A stretch of 64,000 bases of DNA. Source: Bin18 sp965242795. GTDB lineage: Bacteria > Desulfobacterota > Binatia > Bin18. Position 1 is the stretch's first letter. Every line of letters begins with the position of its first letter. The notes below the pieces were generated by a model. It was not told where the DNA came from. It saw nothing but the letters and a program-made list of their open reading frames with translations, and did not search any database. Both the position numbers and the translations under genes were made by a program. Below are positions 1 through 8,516 of this stretch, piece by piece. Location of the stretch: contig OZ251505.1 of NCBI GenBank assembly GCA_965242795.1, forward strand, positions 620,001 to 684,000. Direction: 5' to 3'.

Positions 1-624
1 CAGGACTTCGGTGTGCAGGCGCGGGTCGCGGACTACGCCATGCTTGCCGACGCGCCCTTTGCCGACCTCGAATTGGGGCTTGACCAGCGCCAACACTTGG
101 CCGCGGTCGGCGATCAGGCTCAGCACCTTGGGAATCACCAACGTCAGCGAGATGAACGACGCGTCGATGACGGCCATGCCCGGCGTCGGCGCAAGCTCGT
201 CCGGCGATACGCTGCTGACGTGCCGGCGCTCCATGCTGACCACGCGCGGGTCCCGGCGCAGCTTCCAGGCCAATTGCCCGTAGCCGACGTCCACGGCAAA
301 GACCTTGGCCGCGCCGTGCTGTAACAGACAATCCGTGAACCCGCCCGTGGAAGCGCCCACGTCCAGGGCCACGCTGCCGGCTACGTTCAGGCCGAACGCA
401 CGCAGGCCGGCTTCGAGCTTCTGCCCGCCGCGGCTGACGTAGGCGGGCCGTGTGCCGGCCTTGAGGCGCAGGGCGACCGTGGGATCGACGAGGCTGCCCG
501 GCTTGTCCACGCGCTGCTCGCCGGCGATCACCGCGCCGGCCAGAATCAGCGCGCGAGCTTGCGTGCGACTGTCAGCCAAGCCGCGCTCTACCACCAGCAG
601 GTCGAGACGTTTGCGTCGGCTCAC
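1..624 (-). CDS. tlyA: TlyA-family rRNA methyltransferase (hemolysin A), partial
   Basis: Members of this family are S4-domain proteins fused to an FtsJ-like SAM methyltransferase; characterised ones 2'-O-methylate cytidines of 16S and 23S rRNA. The visible 208 residues open with the S4 fold (RKRLDLLVVERGLADSRTQA) and continue through YVSRGGQKLEAGL into the SAM-binding segment ALDVGASTGGFTDCLL and VIDASFISLTLV. The C-terminus runs off the window edge. The start is a GTG at 622-624 whose bases overlap the TGA of ispA (GTGA), so translation is probably coupled. It is the last visible gene of a minus-strand chain behind ctpA, xseA, xseB and ispA, a common bacterial neighbourhood. Confidence 0.9.
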   Translation of the reverse strand, partial: MSRRKRLDLLVVERGLADSRTQARALILAGAVIAGEQRVDKPGSLVDPTVALRLKAGTRPAYVSRGGQKLEAGLRAFGLNVAGSVALDVGASTGGFTDCLLQHGAAKVFAVDVGYGQLAWKLRRDPRVVSMERRHVSSVSPDELAPTPGMAVIDASFISLTLVIPKVLSLIADRGQVLALVKPQFEVGKGRVGKHGVVRDPRLHTEVL

Positions 625-1541
625 GGGTACGCGGCGGGCTGTGCGTCGTCCGGCACCGCGCGCTCAACCACGAAGCGGGCGATCTGCCGCAAAGGCTCCG
701 CACGAGGGCCGAAGGATTCCAGCGCTCCGAGTGCGGTGTCGAGCAGTTCCCGCGCGTACCGTTTGGTTTTCTCCATACCCAGCGCGGCCGGATAGGTGAC
801 CTTGTCGAGTGCGGCGTCCCGGCCGACCCGTTTGCCGGTCTTCGTGGTCCCGCCTTCGACGTCCAGGACGTCGTCCGTCACCTGAAAGGCCAGTCCGACC
901 GCAGCGCCGTAGCCGTCGAGATCGGCATACTGCTTCGGACCGGCGCCACCGATGAGCGCCCCGACGCGCACCGACGCGCGCAATAGCGCACCGGTCTTGC
1001 GCGTATGGATGTATTCGACCCGGCGGCGCGTCGGCTTCCGGTGTTCGGCCTCGATGTCGGCCACCTGGCCGCCGACCATCCCGGCCATGCCAGCGCCTGC
1101 GGCCACTTCCCCTATCGCGCGCAGCGCCGCGGTGCGGTCCTGCCCGCGCTTGAGCGCCGCCTGGGCCATGACCCGAAATGCCTCGGTCAGCAGCCCGTCG
1201 CCGGCGAGAATCGCCATCGCCTCGCCGAACACCACGTGGTTGGTCGGCGCGCCGCGGCGCAGGTCGTCGTCGTCCATGGCCGGCAGGTCGTCGTGCACGA
1301 GCGAGTAGGAGTGGATCATCTCCACCGCACAGGCATACGGCAGAATGCGCTGCACGCGCGCACCGACCGCCTCGCCGCTGGCCAGCGCCAGAATCGGCCG
1401 GATACGTTTGCCGCCGGAGAACAGGCTGTACGCCATCGCCTTACCCAGCGTCTTGGGCGGCGGGTCGTGGTCGGCCAACAGCCGTTCGAGCGCCCGGTCG
1501 ATCAGCCGCCGGCGCCGCTCCAGATAGGGTTCGAGCTTCAC
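621..1541 (-). CDS. ispA: Farnesyl diphosphate synthase (polyprenyl synthetase family)
   Basis: Cytosolic enzyme condensing DMAPP/GPP with IPP to make farnesyl diphosphate for quinones, carrier lipids and hopanoids. At 306 residues it has the usual family length. The first aspartate-rich motif is DDLPAMD (84-90) in LVHDDLPAMDDDDLRRG, and the second is DDVLD (223-227). The substrate-binding GGKRIRP (43-49) and GGQVADIE (157-164) segments are intact. Its start overlaps the end of xseB by four bases and its stop overlaps the tlyA start. The xseB-ispA pairing is widespread in bacteria. Geranylgeranyl chain length cannot be excluded from sequence alone. Confidence 0.95.
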   Translation of the reverse strand: MKLEPYLERRRRLIDRALERLLADHDPPPKTLGKAMAYSLFSGGKRIRPILALASGEAVGARVQRILPYACAVEMIHSYSLVHDDLPAMDDDDLRRGAPTNHVVFGEAMAILAGDGLLTEAFRVMAQAALKRGQDRTAALRAIGEVAAGAGMAGMVGGQVADIEAEHRKPTRRRVEYIHTRKTGALLRASVRVGALIGGAGPKQYADLDGYGAAVGLAFQVTDDVLDVEGGTTKTGKRVGRDAALDKVTYPAALGMEKTKRYARELLDTALGALESFGPRAEPLRQIARFVVERAVPDDAQPAAYP

Positions 1542-1837
1542 GCGTCCCCGTCTTTCAGGTCCGCCTCGTCGGAGGCGGCATCGTCCGTATCCAGCGTCCG
1601 GCTGTGGAACAGGCCGCCCGCGTCGCGGGTGAGGACCTCGACCCGCTGTTCCGCCTCGGTCAGCTTCTCTTCCAGGAACCGCACCAAGCCCACCCCTTCT
1701 TCGAAGGCTTGGAGCGAATCCTCCAACGGCAGGTCGCCGGCGTCCAGCTTCTCGACCACGCGTTCCAGATCGGACAGGACGTCCTCGAACTTCCGGTCCG
1801 CGGACGTCCCGTTCGCCGCTTCCTCGGGTTTTTCCAT
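1538..1837 (-). CDS. xseB: Exodeoxyribonuclease VII small subunit
   Basis: Accessory subunit of exonuclease VII, which degrades single-stranded DNA from both ends. The 99 residues hold the XseB helical hairpin (KFEDVLSDLERVVEKLDAG followed by LPLEDSLQAFEEGVGLVRF). An acidic, low-complexity tail (about residues 80-99) is longer than usual. The ATG at 1835-1837 directly abuts the TAG of xseA, and the stop overlaps the ispA start, so the three are almost certainly co-translated. Confidence 0.93.
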   Translation of the reverse strand: MEKPEEAANGTSADRKFEDVLSDLERVVEKLDAGDLPLEDSLQAFEEGVGLVRFLEEKLTEAEQRVEVLTRDAGGLFHSRTLDTDDAASDEADLKDGDA

Positions 1838-3091
1838 CTATTCCTTCTCCGTTTCGACGTGCTCGATCCGCGCATGCGCCTCGCCGCGCGCGAACGTCAG
1901 CCGCACCGATTCCGCAGGGTGCAGCGTGGCGGCGTCGCGGACCAGCCGGTTGTCGGGCAGGGTGCGCGTCAGGCTGTACCCGCGGCCCAGCACCGCCAGC
2001 GGGCTCAGGCTGTTGAGCGTGGCCGCGGTATCGCTGACCCGCGCCCGGGCCGCGGCGGTGGTGTGCTGCATCGCCGAACCCAACCGCCCCGCGGCTATGC
2101 GCAGCCGGTCGCGCAGCGCGTCGATCCGATGTTGCGGATCGCGGATGCGTCCGCGCAGCCCGGCGACGTGCGCGCGCCGTTCCGTGAGCCCGCGGCGGAG
2201 TGCGGTGGACAGCGCGCGAGCATCGTCGGCCAAGCGCGCGGCGAGTTCCCCCCAGGCCGGGACGACCATTTCCGCCGCGGCGCTCGGAGTCGGGGCGCGG
2301 CTGTCCGCGACCAGATCGGCCAAGCTCACGTCAATCTCGTGGCCGACCGCGGCGACCACCGGAACCAGCGAGCCGGCAATGGCGCGCACCACCACTTCGT
2401 CGTTGAAGGCGGCCAGATCCTCGCGCGAACCGCCCCCGCGGCCGACGATGATGACCTCGGCCTGCCCGTGTTCGTTCAGGTCGTTGATGCCCGCGGCGAT
2501 GTCCAGACCGGCGCCCGCGCCCTGCACCTTGGCCGGCCGCACGACGACCCGCGTGTACGGGCAGCGTTCGTGCAGAAGCCGGAGTACGTCGTGCACCGCG
2601 GCGCCCTTGAGCGCGGTGACCACGCCGACGCAGCGCGGAAAGAACGGCAGGGGCCGCTTGCGCTCCGCGGCGAAGAGTCCTTCCGCGGCGAGCTTGACCT
2701 TGAGTTGCTCCAACGCGAGTTGCTGCTCGCCCAGGCCGCGCGGCTCCATGCTCACCGCGTAGATCTGCAAGTCGCCGCGCACCGCGTACAGATTGACGCG
2801 GCCCTTGATGAGCACCTGCAGACCGTCTTCGGGCCGGAAGCGCAGCAGGCGCGCGTGGCCGCGGAACATCACTGCGCGGAGCTGGCTCTTGGCGTCCTTG
2901 AGCGTGAAATACATGTGGCCGGACGGGGGGACGCGCAGCCCGGAAATCTCCCCCACGACCCACACCCCGCCGAAATCCGCCTCCAGCGCGCCCTGAATCA
3001 GGCCCGCCAGCGCGGTTACCGACAGGACGCGCGCGCGGGGCAACTCGACGGCCGCGGACTTCATTGGGGGAGGCGGAACCGACGAAATCAC
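1838..3091 (-). CDS. xseA: Exodeoxyribonuclease VII large subunit
   Basis: Catalytic subunit of exonuclease VII. Its 417 residues begin with an OB-fold (about 20-115, VVGEISGLRVPPSGHMYFTL), then the nuclease core with GRGGGSREDLAAFNDE (217-232) and VGHEIDVSLADLVADSRAP (249-267) followed by TPSAAAE, then a helical C-terminus that binds XseB. The GTG start at 3089-3091 overlaps the TGA of ctpA (GTGA), the same junction type used at tlyA. An internal ATG at 3062-3064 (MKSAAVELP) is an alternative start that loses only nine non-conserved residues. Confidence 0.94.
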   Translation of the reverse strand: MISSVPPPPMKSAAVELPRARVLSVTALAGLIQGALEADFGGVWVVGEISGLRVPPSGHMYFTLKDAKSQLRAVMFRGHARLLRFRPEDGLQVLIKGRVNLYAVRGDLQIYAVSMEPRGLGEQQLALEQLKVKLAAEGLFAAERKRPLPFFPRCVGVVTALKGAAVHDVLRLLHERCPYTRVVVRPAKVQGAGAGLDIAAGINDLNEHGQAEVIIVGRGGGSREDLAAFNDEVVVRAIAGSLVPVVAAVGHEIDVSLADLVADSRAPTPSAAAEMVVPAWGELAARLADDARALSTALRRGLTERRAHVAGLRGRIRDPQHRIDALRDRLRIAAGRLGSAMQHTTAAARARVSDTAATLNSLSPLAVLGRGYSLTRTLPDNRLVRDAATLHPAESVRLTFARGEAHARIEHVETEKE

Positions 3092-4476
3092 CCGTGCGCC
3101 TCGGCCACGGTCGTCGGTCGAGCGTTCGACGACTTGAGAATCTCCAGCGCCCGGTCGAGTTGCGGGTCCTTGCCCGGTTCGCCTTGCTGCACATCGAGCT
3201 CCGGCAGATCGGCAAGTGGATCTTCCTCACCGTCACCGTCCGGCTGCGTATCGGCGGACCCGTCCGGTTCGCTCACTAGGTCTTCGCCGGCGCCGGTTTC
3301 TTCCGCATTGTCGAAGTGGCCGGGCATGTTCTTTTCGCGCACGCTGTGGCGGCGGCGCAGGGCCGCATAGGCTTCGGGCAGGTTCTCCATTTCGATGTCG
3401 GGGGTGATGCCGGTGACCTGGATGGAGCGCCCGCCGGGCGTGAAATACATGGCCGTGGTCAGCCGCAACGCGGCCCCACCATCGACCGGCAGGATCGTCT
3501 GTACCGAGCCCTTGCCGAACGTCTTGGTGCCGAGCACGGTCCCGCGGCCGTGGTCCTGCACCGCGCCGGCCAGGATTTCCGACGCACTCGCGCTGCCGTT
3601 GTTGACCAGCACGACCATCGGGGTTTCGGTATCGCCGCCGGGCCGCGCGAAGTATTTCTGCTGCTGGTTTTCGAGGCGCCCCTCGGTGTACACGATCAGG
3701 CCGGAATCCAGGAACAGGTCCGAGACCTTGACGGCCTGACTGAGCAGTCCGCCCGGGTTGTTGCGCAGGTCCAGGACCATGCCGCGCAGCGGGCCGTGGT
3801 CCTGCGCGAGTTGCTGCAACGTGCGTTCGAGGTCCCCGCTGGTCCGGTCCTGGAACTGGGTGACTCGGATGTAGGCGTAGCCATCTTCCAGCATTTTCGA
3901 CTTGACGCTGCGGATCTGGATCACCTCGCGGACGATGGACACGTCGATCAGCCGCGGGACATCTTCGCGGCGGAGCGAGATCGTGATGCTGGTACCCTTC
4001 TTGCCGCGCATCTTCTTGACGGCGTCGATCAGCGTCATGTCCTTAGTCAGTTCGTCCTCGATCTTGATGATCCGGTCCCCGGCCTGCACCCCGGCACGGT
4101 AGGCGGGCGTATCCTCGATCGGCGACACCACGGTCAGCACATCGTCGCGGATCGTGATTTCGATGCCGAGGCCGCCGAAGCTGCCTTCGGTATCGACCTG
4201 GAGTTCCTTGTAGGAGTCGGGCGTGAGATACGCGCTGTGCGGGTCGAGCGCGCTCAACATGCCGTTGATCGCGCCCTCGATCAGTTCCTGGGTGGCTGTT
4301 TCTTCGACATAGTTCTTCTGCACGATGGCCAGCACGCTGGTGAACGCTTCGAGATTCTCGTAGGTGCCGCGGTCCACGGCCGAGACGAGGCTGCGCCCCA
4401 GCCCGCCGAACAGCAGGGCGGCGGCGACCAGTCCGACCGTCCATCCGACACGCCGCCGCGGTGATGTTCCCTGCAT
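3088..4476 (-). CDS. ctpA: Carboxyl-terminal processing protease (S41 family)
   Basis: Periplasmic serine protease that trims or degrades envelope proteins. It has an N-terminal membrane anchor or signal (about residues 10-34), a PDZ domain (about 90-175, GGLGIEITIRDDVLTVVSPI) and an S41 catalytic core. The nucleophile lies in NNGSASASEI (S297) and the general base in TFGKGSVQ (K322), 25 residues later as in Prc/CtpA. A long acidic tail follows the protease core. I chose the ATG at 4474-4476, preceded by an AGGAG-containing purine stretch; an upstream in-frame GTG at 4536 adds 20 unconserved residues. First gene of the chain reading into xseA. Confidence 0.93.
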   Translation of the reverse strand: MQGTSPRRRVGWTVGLVAAALLFGGLGRSLVSAVDRGTYENLEAFTSVLAIVQKNYVEETATQELIEGAINGMLSALDPHSAYLTPDSYKELQVDTEGSFGGLGIEITIRDDVLTVVSPIEDTPAYRAGVQAGDRIIKIEDELTKDMTLIDAVKKMRGKKGTSITISLRREDVPRLIDVSIVREVIQIRSVKSKMLEDGYAYIRVTQFQDRTSGDLERTLQQLAQDHGPLRGMVLDLRNNPGGLLSQAVKVSDLFLDSGLIVYTEGRLENQQQKYFARPGGDTETPMVVLVNNGSASASEILAGAVQDHGRGTVLGTKTFGKGSVQTILPVDGGAALRLTTAMYFTPGGRSIQVTGITPDIEMENLPEAYAALRRRHSVREKNMPGHFDNAEETGAGEDLVSEPDGSADTQPDGDGEEDPLADLPELDVQQGEPGKDPQLDRALEILKSSNARPTTVAEAHG

Positions 4477-4750
4477 CGCTCCTGCCCTCTCGCGTGTTCT
4501 CGATTCCACTCGGCCCGGCGTTTTCGGGCCGCCCACTTATACCACACGGAGCCCGGTTGGATACCGAGCGCCGCGGGCGGGGCGTGTCCGGGTTGGGAAT
4601 TTCAGGGTGATTCCGTGCTCCGGTCGGACCCTTCCCCGGAAGGAGAGGGAATCGAGAAGCAAAGCCTCTCTACCTCCTCATAGGAGGTCTCCCTACCCTC
4701 TCGTTACTTGGAGACGTTCCTTCAAATTCATTTTCATTGGGAATTGCCTA

Positions 4751-4893
4751 CTTGAAGATCCCACCCGGTCGTCATTCCCGCGAAAGCGGGAATCCACAGG
4801 ATGGATACCTGCTTCCGCAGAGCCTGCCCCGGCTTGAACGGGGGTATTGCGAGGAAAATCTGTCTTCTGGATCGTCTTGTATGTAATTCCCTT
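4751..4893 (+). repeat. Dispersed repeat, REP-like family B, copy 1
   Basis: This element holds a hairpin CATTCCCGCGAAAGCGGGAATC, written here as arms CATTCCCGC and GCGGGAATC. It is led by TTGAAGATCCCACCCGGTCG and followed by GGATGGATACCTGCTTCCGC, ending in ATCGTCTTGTATGTAATTCC. A near-identical copy lies at 33868-33986 and a rearranged one at 50982-51080. Hairpins of this sequence are common intergenic elements in many proteobacterial genomes. The rest of 4477-4938 shows no gene; TATAAG near 4541-4546 might be a weak -10 for ctpA. Confidence 0.8.
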
Positions 4894-4938
4894 TCTTTTC
4901 CATAAGAGAATAGAATTTGGGGCGCTGGGAGGCCATGC

Positions 4939-5508
4939 TCATTCCGGGCGCAACGGGGTGTGGAGTCCGCGGGCAGGCGCGTCCAGATCCCATTCTCCGC
5001 GGGTAATCAGGCGGCGCAACGCGGCTTCTACTCGCGGCTGCGACCAGTCACCGTAGCCGACGTGATGATGCACGACGCGGCCCTGGCGGTCGATGACGAA
5101 GGTCTCCGGGTAGCCGGTGACGCCGTATTTTTTGCCGACCTCGCCGCGCACGTCGAGCAACACCGGAAAGCGGTAGCCGCCTTCTTCCAGATAGGGCTGC
5201 ACGACCGCGGCACCGTCCACATCCTGACTGGCGGCGAGCAGCACGAAATCTTCGCCGTGCAGCGTGTCGGCCAGCGCCTGCATGGTCGGCATCTCCTTGC
5301 GGCACGGGCCGCACCACGTCGCCCACACGTTCAGAAAGACGACCTTGCCCTTGAGTTGCGAGAGCCGCACGGCCTGGCCGCGCGTATCGGGCAACAGAAA
5401 GTCGGGCGCCGGGTAGGGAAAGGCCGGCGGTGCCGGTGTCCGCACGAGCACGACCCCACCGAGCCCCAACACGCCGAACGCGGCCCCGAGCAAAAGCCAC
5501 CGTCTCAC
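4939..5508 (-). CDS. TlpA/ResA-like membrane-anchored thioredoxin
   Basis: Exported thiol-disulfide oxidoreductase of the redoxin/TlpA family, expected in the periplasm tethered by its N-terminal hydrophobic helix (about residues 4-22). The active site WCGPC is at 65-69 in VVFLNVWATWCGPCRKEM, and the cis-proline loop is GVTGYPETFVID. At 189 residues it has the standard length. Such proteins reduce apocytochrome c haem sites or other envelope cysteines. It lies 34 bases downstream of lgt on the same strand. No cytochrome c maturation genes are in the window, so the partner is unknown. Confidence 0.9.
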   Translation of the reverse strand: MRRWLLLGAAFGVLGLGGVVLVRTPAPPAFPYPAPDFLLPDTRGQAVRLSQLKGKVVFLNVWATWCGPCRKEMPTMQALADTLHGEDFVLLAASQDVDGAAVVQPYLEEGGYRFPVLLDVRGEVGKKYGVTGYPETFVIDRQGRVVHHHVGYGDWSQPRVEAALRRLITRGEWDLDAPARGLHTPLRPE

Positions 5509-5542
5509 GCCGGATGCTCCGCGGACGATTCTCGCGTTGGGG

Positions 5543-6319
5543 CTAGGCGGGCGTAGTCGCCCGGCCGCGGTTCCACAGCAGCAGACCGCCGCCCACTGCC
5601 ATCAGGCCGATGCTCATCACCTGAGCTTGGGAAAGTTCGCCCAATAGCGGTGGGTTGAGGCGGACGAATTCCAGGAAGAACCGGGCGACCCCGGCCAACA
5701 ACAGATAGCCCCAGAACAGCGCGCCCGGGGCGAGGCCGCTGACCCGCGGGTCGTGCCGGCTCCACAGCAACGCGGCAATCGCGACGTAGGCGGCCATTTC
5801 GTAGAGCGGCGTGGGATGGACGAGCACGCCCGGCGGGTGCGGCCAGCCGACTACCGCGTCGGGATAGGCCACGCCCCAGGGCAGATCGGTTCGCGGCCCC
5901 CAGTCCCCATCGCCTGCCAAGTGGCAGCCCAGTCGCCCTATTCCGTGGCCCAAGGCTACGCCCGGGGCGACCGCGTCCATGACTTTGGGCCACGCCAATC
6001 CGTGACGCCGAATGAAGAGGCTGACACCGACGGTCCCGCCGATCAGCCCGCCGTGCCACACGAAACCCGCGCCGGTGAACACCAATGCCCAAGGGTCTGT
6101 GAGAAAGTCGAACCAGTTGGCGAGAATGAACAGCACCCGGGCGCCCACCAAGCCGCCGATAGCGGCCCACACCACGAGACCGGAAGCCAACGCCCGGTCG
6201 TAGCCTTGAAACGGTAGTCCCTTGCCCACCAGCCACGCCGCGGCCACGAAGCCCAGCGCCATCATCGCACCGTAGCTGTACAGGGTCAGCGGCCCCACCT
6301 CCAGCAGCACCGGATACAT
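5543..6319 (-). CDS. lgt: Prolipoprotein diacylglyceryl transferase
   Basis: Inner-membrane enzyme that attaches diacylglycerol to the lipobox cysteine of prelipoproteins, the first step of lipoprotein maturation. From the ATG at 6317-6319 (MYPVLLEVGPLTLYSYG) the protein is 258 residues with about seven membrane helices. The Lgt signature region reads LGHGIGRLGCHLAGDGDWG, preceded by VWHGGLIGG and followed by HPTPLYE. The reading frame extends 49 codons further upstream, but that stretch translates the intergenic repeat and is not Lgt. A candidate client, the lipoprotein at 17457-18344, is in the window. Confidence 0.95.
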   Translation of the reverse strand: MYPVLLEVGPLTLYSYGAMMALGFVAAAWLVGKGLPFQGYDRALASGLVVWAAIGGLVGARVLFILANWFDFLTDPWALVFTGAGFVWHGGLIGGTVGVSLFIRRHGLAWPKVMDAVAPGVALGHGIGRLGCHLAGDGDWGPRTDLPWGVAYPDAVVGWPHPPGVLVHPTPLYEMAAYVAIAALLWSRHDPRVSGLAPGALFWGYLLLAGVARFFLEFVRLNPPLLGELSQAQVMSIGLMAVGGGLLLWNRGRATTPA

Positions 6320-6422
6320 GCGCGGACCATACCAGACGCCCCATTCCGTCGCCAGATTCCCGCGGCGGAGAGAGTATTGCAGGTTGAGACTTCCGGGCCG
6401 ATGTGGAGCTGTAGTGGGACCT

Positions 6423-6590
6423 TCTCCCGCCCTTCGACCCTTCGACAAGCTCAGGGTCCCGCCCATCCAGAAGTTCGTCGAGCCGGCGACGTGTCGAGCT
6501 CGGTCCCTGAGCCTGTCGAAGGGTGTCGAAACATCGAAACGAACCCCGATGTCACCTCGATCTTCGCACCCCCTCCGCTTGAGCCGGGCC
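6423..6590 (+). repeat. Family A inverted-repeat element, copy 1
   Basis: Contains TTCGACAAGCTCAGG, GAGCCTGTCGAAGG and the following GAAACGAACCCCGATGTCACC segment that recurs across the window (for example at 14768, 26390 and 45500). Complementary arms TTCGACA[A/G]GCTCA and TGAGC[C/T]TGTCGAA would fold into hairpins. It lies between divergent lgt and dtd. No gene is visible in 6320-6630. Confidence 0.85.
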
Positions 6591-6630
6591 GGGCACTCCG
6601 CTAACTCTCGGCGCCAAGGGGAAAGTCACG

Positions 6631-7116
6631 ATGCGGGCCGTCATCCAACGGGTACGCGAGGCGCACGTTTCCGTCGGCGGAGATACGGTCGGCCGGATTG
6701 GGCGCGGGTTGCTGGTCCTGCTCGGAGTGACGCATACGGACACCCCCGCCGACGCGGACGCGCTCAGCCGGAAAATCGTCGGGCTGAGAATATTCTCCGA
6801 CCCCGCGGGCAAGTTCGCTTCCTCGGTACAGGACGTGGGCGGCGCGCTGCTGGTCGTGTCGCAGTTCACGCTGTACGCCGATGTGCGCAAGGGCCGCCGC
6901 CCGTCGTTCACCGAGGCAGCGGAACCGGCCGCGGCGGAATCTCTGTACGAGTATTTCGTCACGTGTTGCCGGCGCCGCGGGGTGCCGGTCGAGACCGGAC
7001 GCTTCCGGGCCGACATGACGGTCGGACTGGTGAACGACGGGCCCGTCACGCTGATCCTGGACGGTGCCGAATTCGGTCGCCCCCGGCCGGGGTCCGATTC
7101 GACCGGGAAGGACTGA
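6631..7116 (+). CDS. dtd: D-aminoacyl-tRNA deacylase
   Basis: Proofreading enzyme that hydrolyses D-aminoacyl-tRNA (and glycyl-tRNA-Ala), keeping D-amino acids out of protein. Both active-site signatures are present: SQFTLY (77-82) and the glycine-cis-proline loop in LVNDGPVTLIL (NDGPVT at 135-140). It starts MRAVIQRVREAHVSV, the classic DTD N-terminus, so the start is secure. The 161-residue length exceeds the usual 145-150 by a short unconserved tail. The next gene starts one base after its stop. Confidence 0.95.
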   Translation: MRAVIQRVREAHVSVGGDTVGRIGRGLLVLLGVTHTDTPADADALSRKIVGLRIFSDPAGKFASSVQDVGGALLVVSQFTLYADVRKGRRPSFTEAAEPAAAESLYEYFVTCCRRRGVPVETGRFRADMTVGLVNDGPVTLILDGAEFGRPRPGSDSTGKD

Positions 7117-7117
7117 C

Positions 7118-7618
7118 ATGCCCCGCGCCGGTTTCTGGGCCATCGACCCGACCCGGAAGATCCACTTCGGCAAGGACGGCTGGTGGTATGCGAACGACGA
7201 GCGCATTCAGAATCCGCGCATCAACAAACTGTTCAGCACGTGTCTGCGGCAAACGTCGGACGGCGGCTTCGAAATCGTGCTGGGCCGCGACCGGGCCGCG
7301 GTCGAAATCGAAGACACGCCGTACGTGATCACGCGCGTGTCCAGGGACCCGCAGCAGGGGTTGACGTTGCGCCTGAACGACGACAGCGAAGAGGCGTTGG
7401 CGCCGGATACGCTGGAGGTCGGCGACGGAGACGTCCTGTACTGCCGCGTCAAGAAGAGACGCTATCCGGCCCGATTCCTGCGGCCCGCCTATTACCAGAT
7501 CGTCACCGACATCCAGGAAGAAACGGGCCACGAGGCGGGAGGCACGGGATTCGTCTTACAGATAGGCGAGGCGGCCTACCCCATCCGGCAGGTGGGAGCC
7601 GGCCGCGGCGCGGGGTAG
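7118..7618 (+). CDS. DUF1285-like conserved protein
   Basis: A 166-residue soluble protein with the look of DUF1285: FGKDGWWYANDERIQNPRI, then NKLFSTCLRQTSDGGFEIVL, then VEIEDTPYVITRV, matching that family's order of an N-terminal DGxW strand, an LFSxxLR helix and a D-x-P-[FY]-V segment. The family's function is not established, though structures suggest ligand binding. The ATG at 7118 follows the dtd stop by one base, implying translational coupling; an in-frame start at 7064 would lie wholly inside dtd and is rejected. Confidence 0.7.
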   Translation: MPRAGFWAIDPTRKIHFGKDGWWYANDERIQNPRINKLFSTCLRQTSDGGFEIVLGRDRAAVEIEDTPYVITRVSRDPQQGLTLRLNDDSEEALAPDTLEVGDGDVLYCRVKKRRYPARFLRPAYYQIVTDIQEETGHEAGGTGFVLQIGEAAYPIRQVGAGRGAG

Positions 7619-7644
7619 GACGCGGCCAGCGGTCCCCCTCAGCC

Positions 7645-8097
7645 ATGCACGTCGTGTTCGTCGAACCCGAGATTCCACCCAACACGGGCACCACGGCGCG
7701 GTTGTGCGCGGCGACCGAAACCCCGCTGCACCTCGTCGGCCCGCTCGGCTTTTCGCTGGAGGACCGCTACCTCAAACGCGCGGGGCTGGATTACTGGCCG
7801 CACGTCGATCTGCACGTGTACGAGTCGTGGCCCGCCTTTCTCGACCGCCGGCCGCCCGGACGCCTGCTCGCATTCTCAGCCCGCGCCCGGCGTCCCTATA
7901 CGCGGGTGGACTATCGGAGCGACGACCTGCTCGTGTTCGGCAGCGAAACGCGCGGCCTGCCCGACACGGTCCGCGCTGCGTACGCGGATTCGCTGTACAC
8001 GATTCCCATGCCGTCCGCGCACGTGCGCAGCCTCAACCTGTCCAATGCCGCGGCAATCGTATTGTACGAAGCATTGCGCCAACTCGGGCGCGTCTAG
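7645..8097 (+). CDS. trmL: tRNA (cytidine(34)-2'-O)-methyltransferase
   Basis: SPOUT-class methyltransferase that 2'-O-methylates the wobble base of tRNA-Leu. The 150 residues begin MHVVFVEPEIPPNTGTTARL and contain the SAM-knot motifs LLVFGSETRGLP and YTIPMPSAHVRSLNLSNAAA, which are diagnostic for TrmL. The ATG at 7645-7647 is the only start compatible with the conserved N-terminus. Its TAG stop shares the palindrome CTAG (8094-8097) with the stop of the convergent DCC gene. Confidence 0.94.
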   Translation: MHVVFVEPEIPPNTGTTARLCAATETPLHLVGPLGFSLEDRYLKRAGLDYWPHVDLHVYESWPAFLDRRPPGRLLAFSARARRPYTRVDYRSDDLLVFGSETRGLPDTVRAAYADSLYTIPMPSAHVRSLNLSNAAAIVLYEALRQLGRV

Positions 8098-8480
8098 GGT
8101 CGGCGTCCCTCCCTTCGCGGCAAGACGCTGCCGAGCCGACCCCGGTTCCGGGCAACCAACCGGTATCCCAGTTCCACCGCCCAGATCAGCGGCGGCAGGC
8201 ACCCGGCCCTGGCCAATGTCGTCCAGCCGAGTCGTTCCAGCACGCACAGACACGCCCGGCCCGCGGACAGCGTGCGACCGTCGGGCGTCAGCACGTGCAC
8301 CGCTGTTCGACAGCGTTGGGCGAGTTCGTCGGTCATCGGCGGGCGCGGCGCGGTTTGGTACGGAACCGCGCGAATGCGGCCGGCCCGGTCGCGTCGTTCG
8401 ACCCAGGCTACGAGGCGCCGGCACAGCCCGCACGCCCCGTCCCAGAACAGCCAGACCTGTGGCGGGGTTGGTACGCTCAT
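8094..8480 (-). CDS. DCC-family thiol-disulfide oxidoreductase (DUF393)
   Basis: Small thioredoxin-like protein of the DUF393/DCC family, predicted to catalyse thiol-disulfide exchange in the cytosol. The family motif DGxCxxC appears as FWDGACGLCRRLVAWVERRD near the N-terminus. There are 128 residues from the ATG at 8478-8480. It ends convergently on trmL with overlapping stop codons. The upstream minus-strand gene is a Mut7-C protein, 56 bases away across a perfect palindrome. Physiological substrate unknown. Confidence 0.85.
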   Translation of the reverse strand: MSVPTPPQVWLFWDGACGLCRRLVAWVERRDRAGRIRAVPYQTAPRPPMTDELAQRCRTAVHVLTPDGRTLSAGRACLCVLERLGWTTLARAGCLPPLIWAVELGYRLVARNRGRLGSVLPRREGRRP

Positions 8481-8516
8481 GGGATTGTCTGCCACACGTG
8501 AGCGCGGCGATGTGGA

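Noticed and set aside
1005..3370. Long plus-strand open frames opposite ispA, xseB and xseA
   Set aside because: They are antisense shadows in very GC-rich DNA, with arginine-rich low-complexity text and no motif; the minus-strand genes have full family signatures.
6423..6590. Possible CRISPR or IS inverted repeats from repeated TTCGACAAGCTCA arms
   Set aside because: No regular spacer structure, no cas genes and no transposase; the arms pair within each unit, so hairpin elements fit better.
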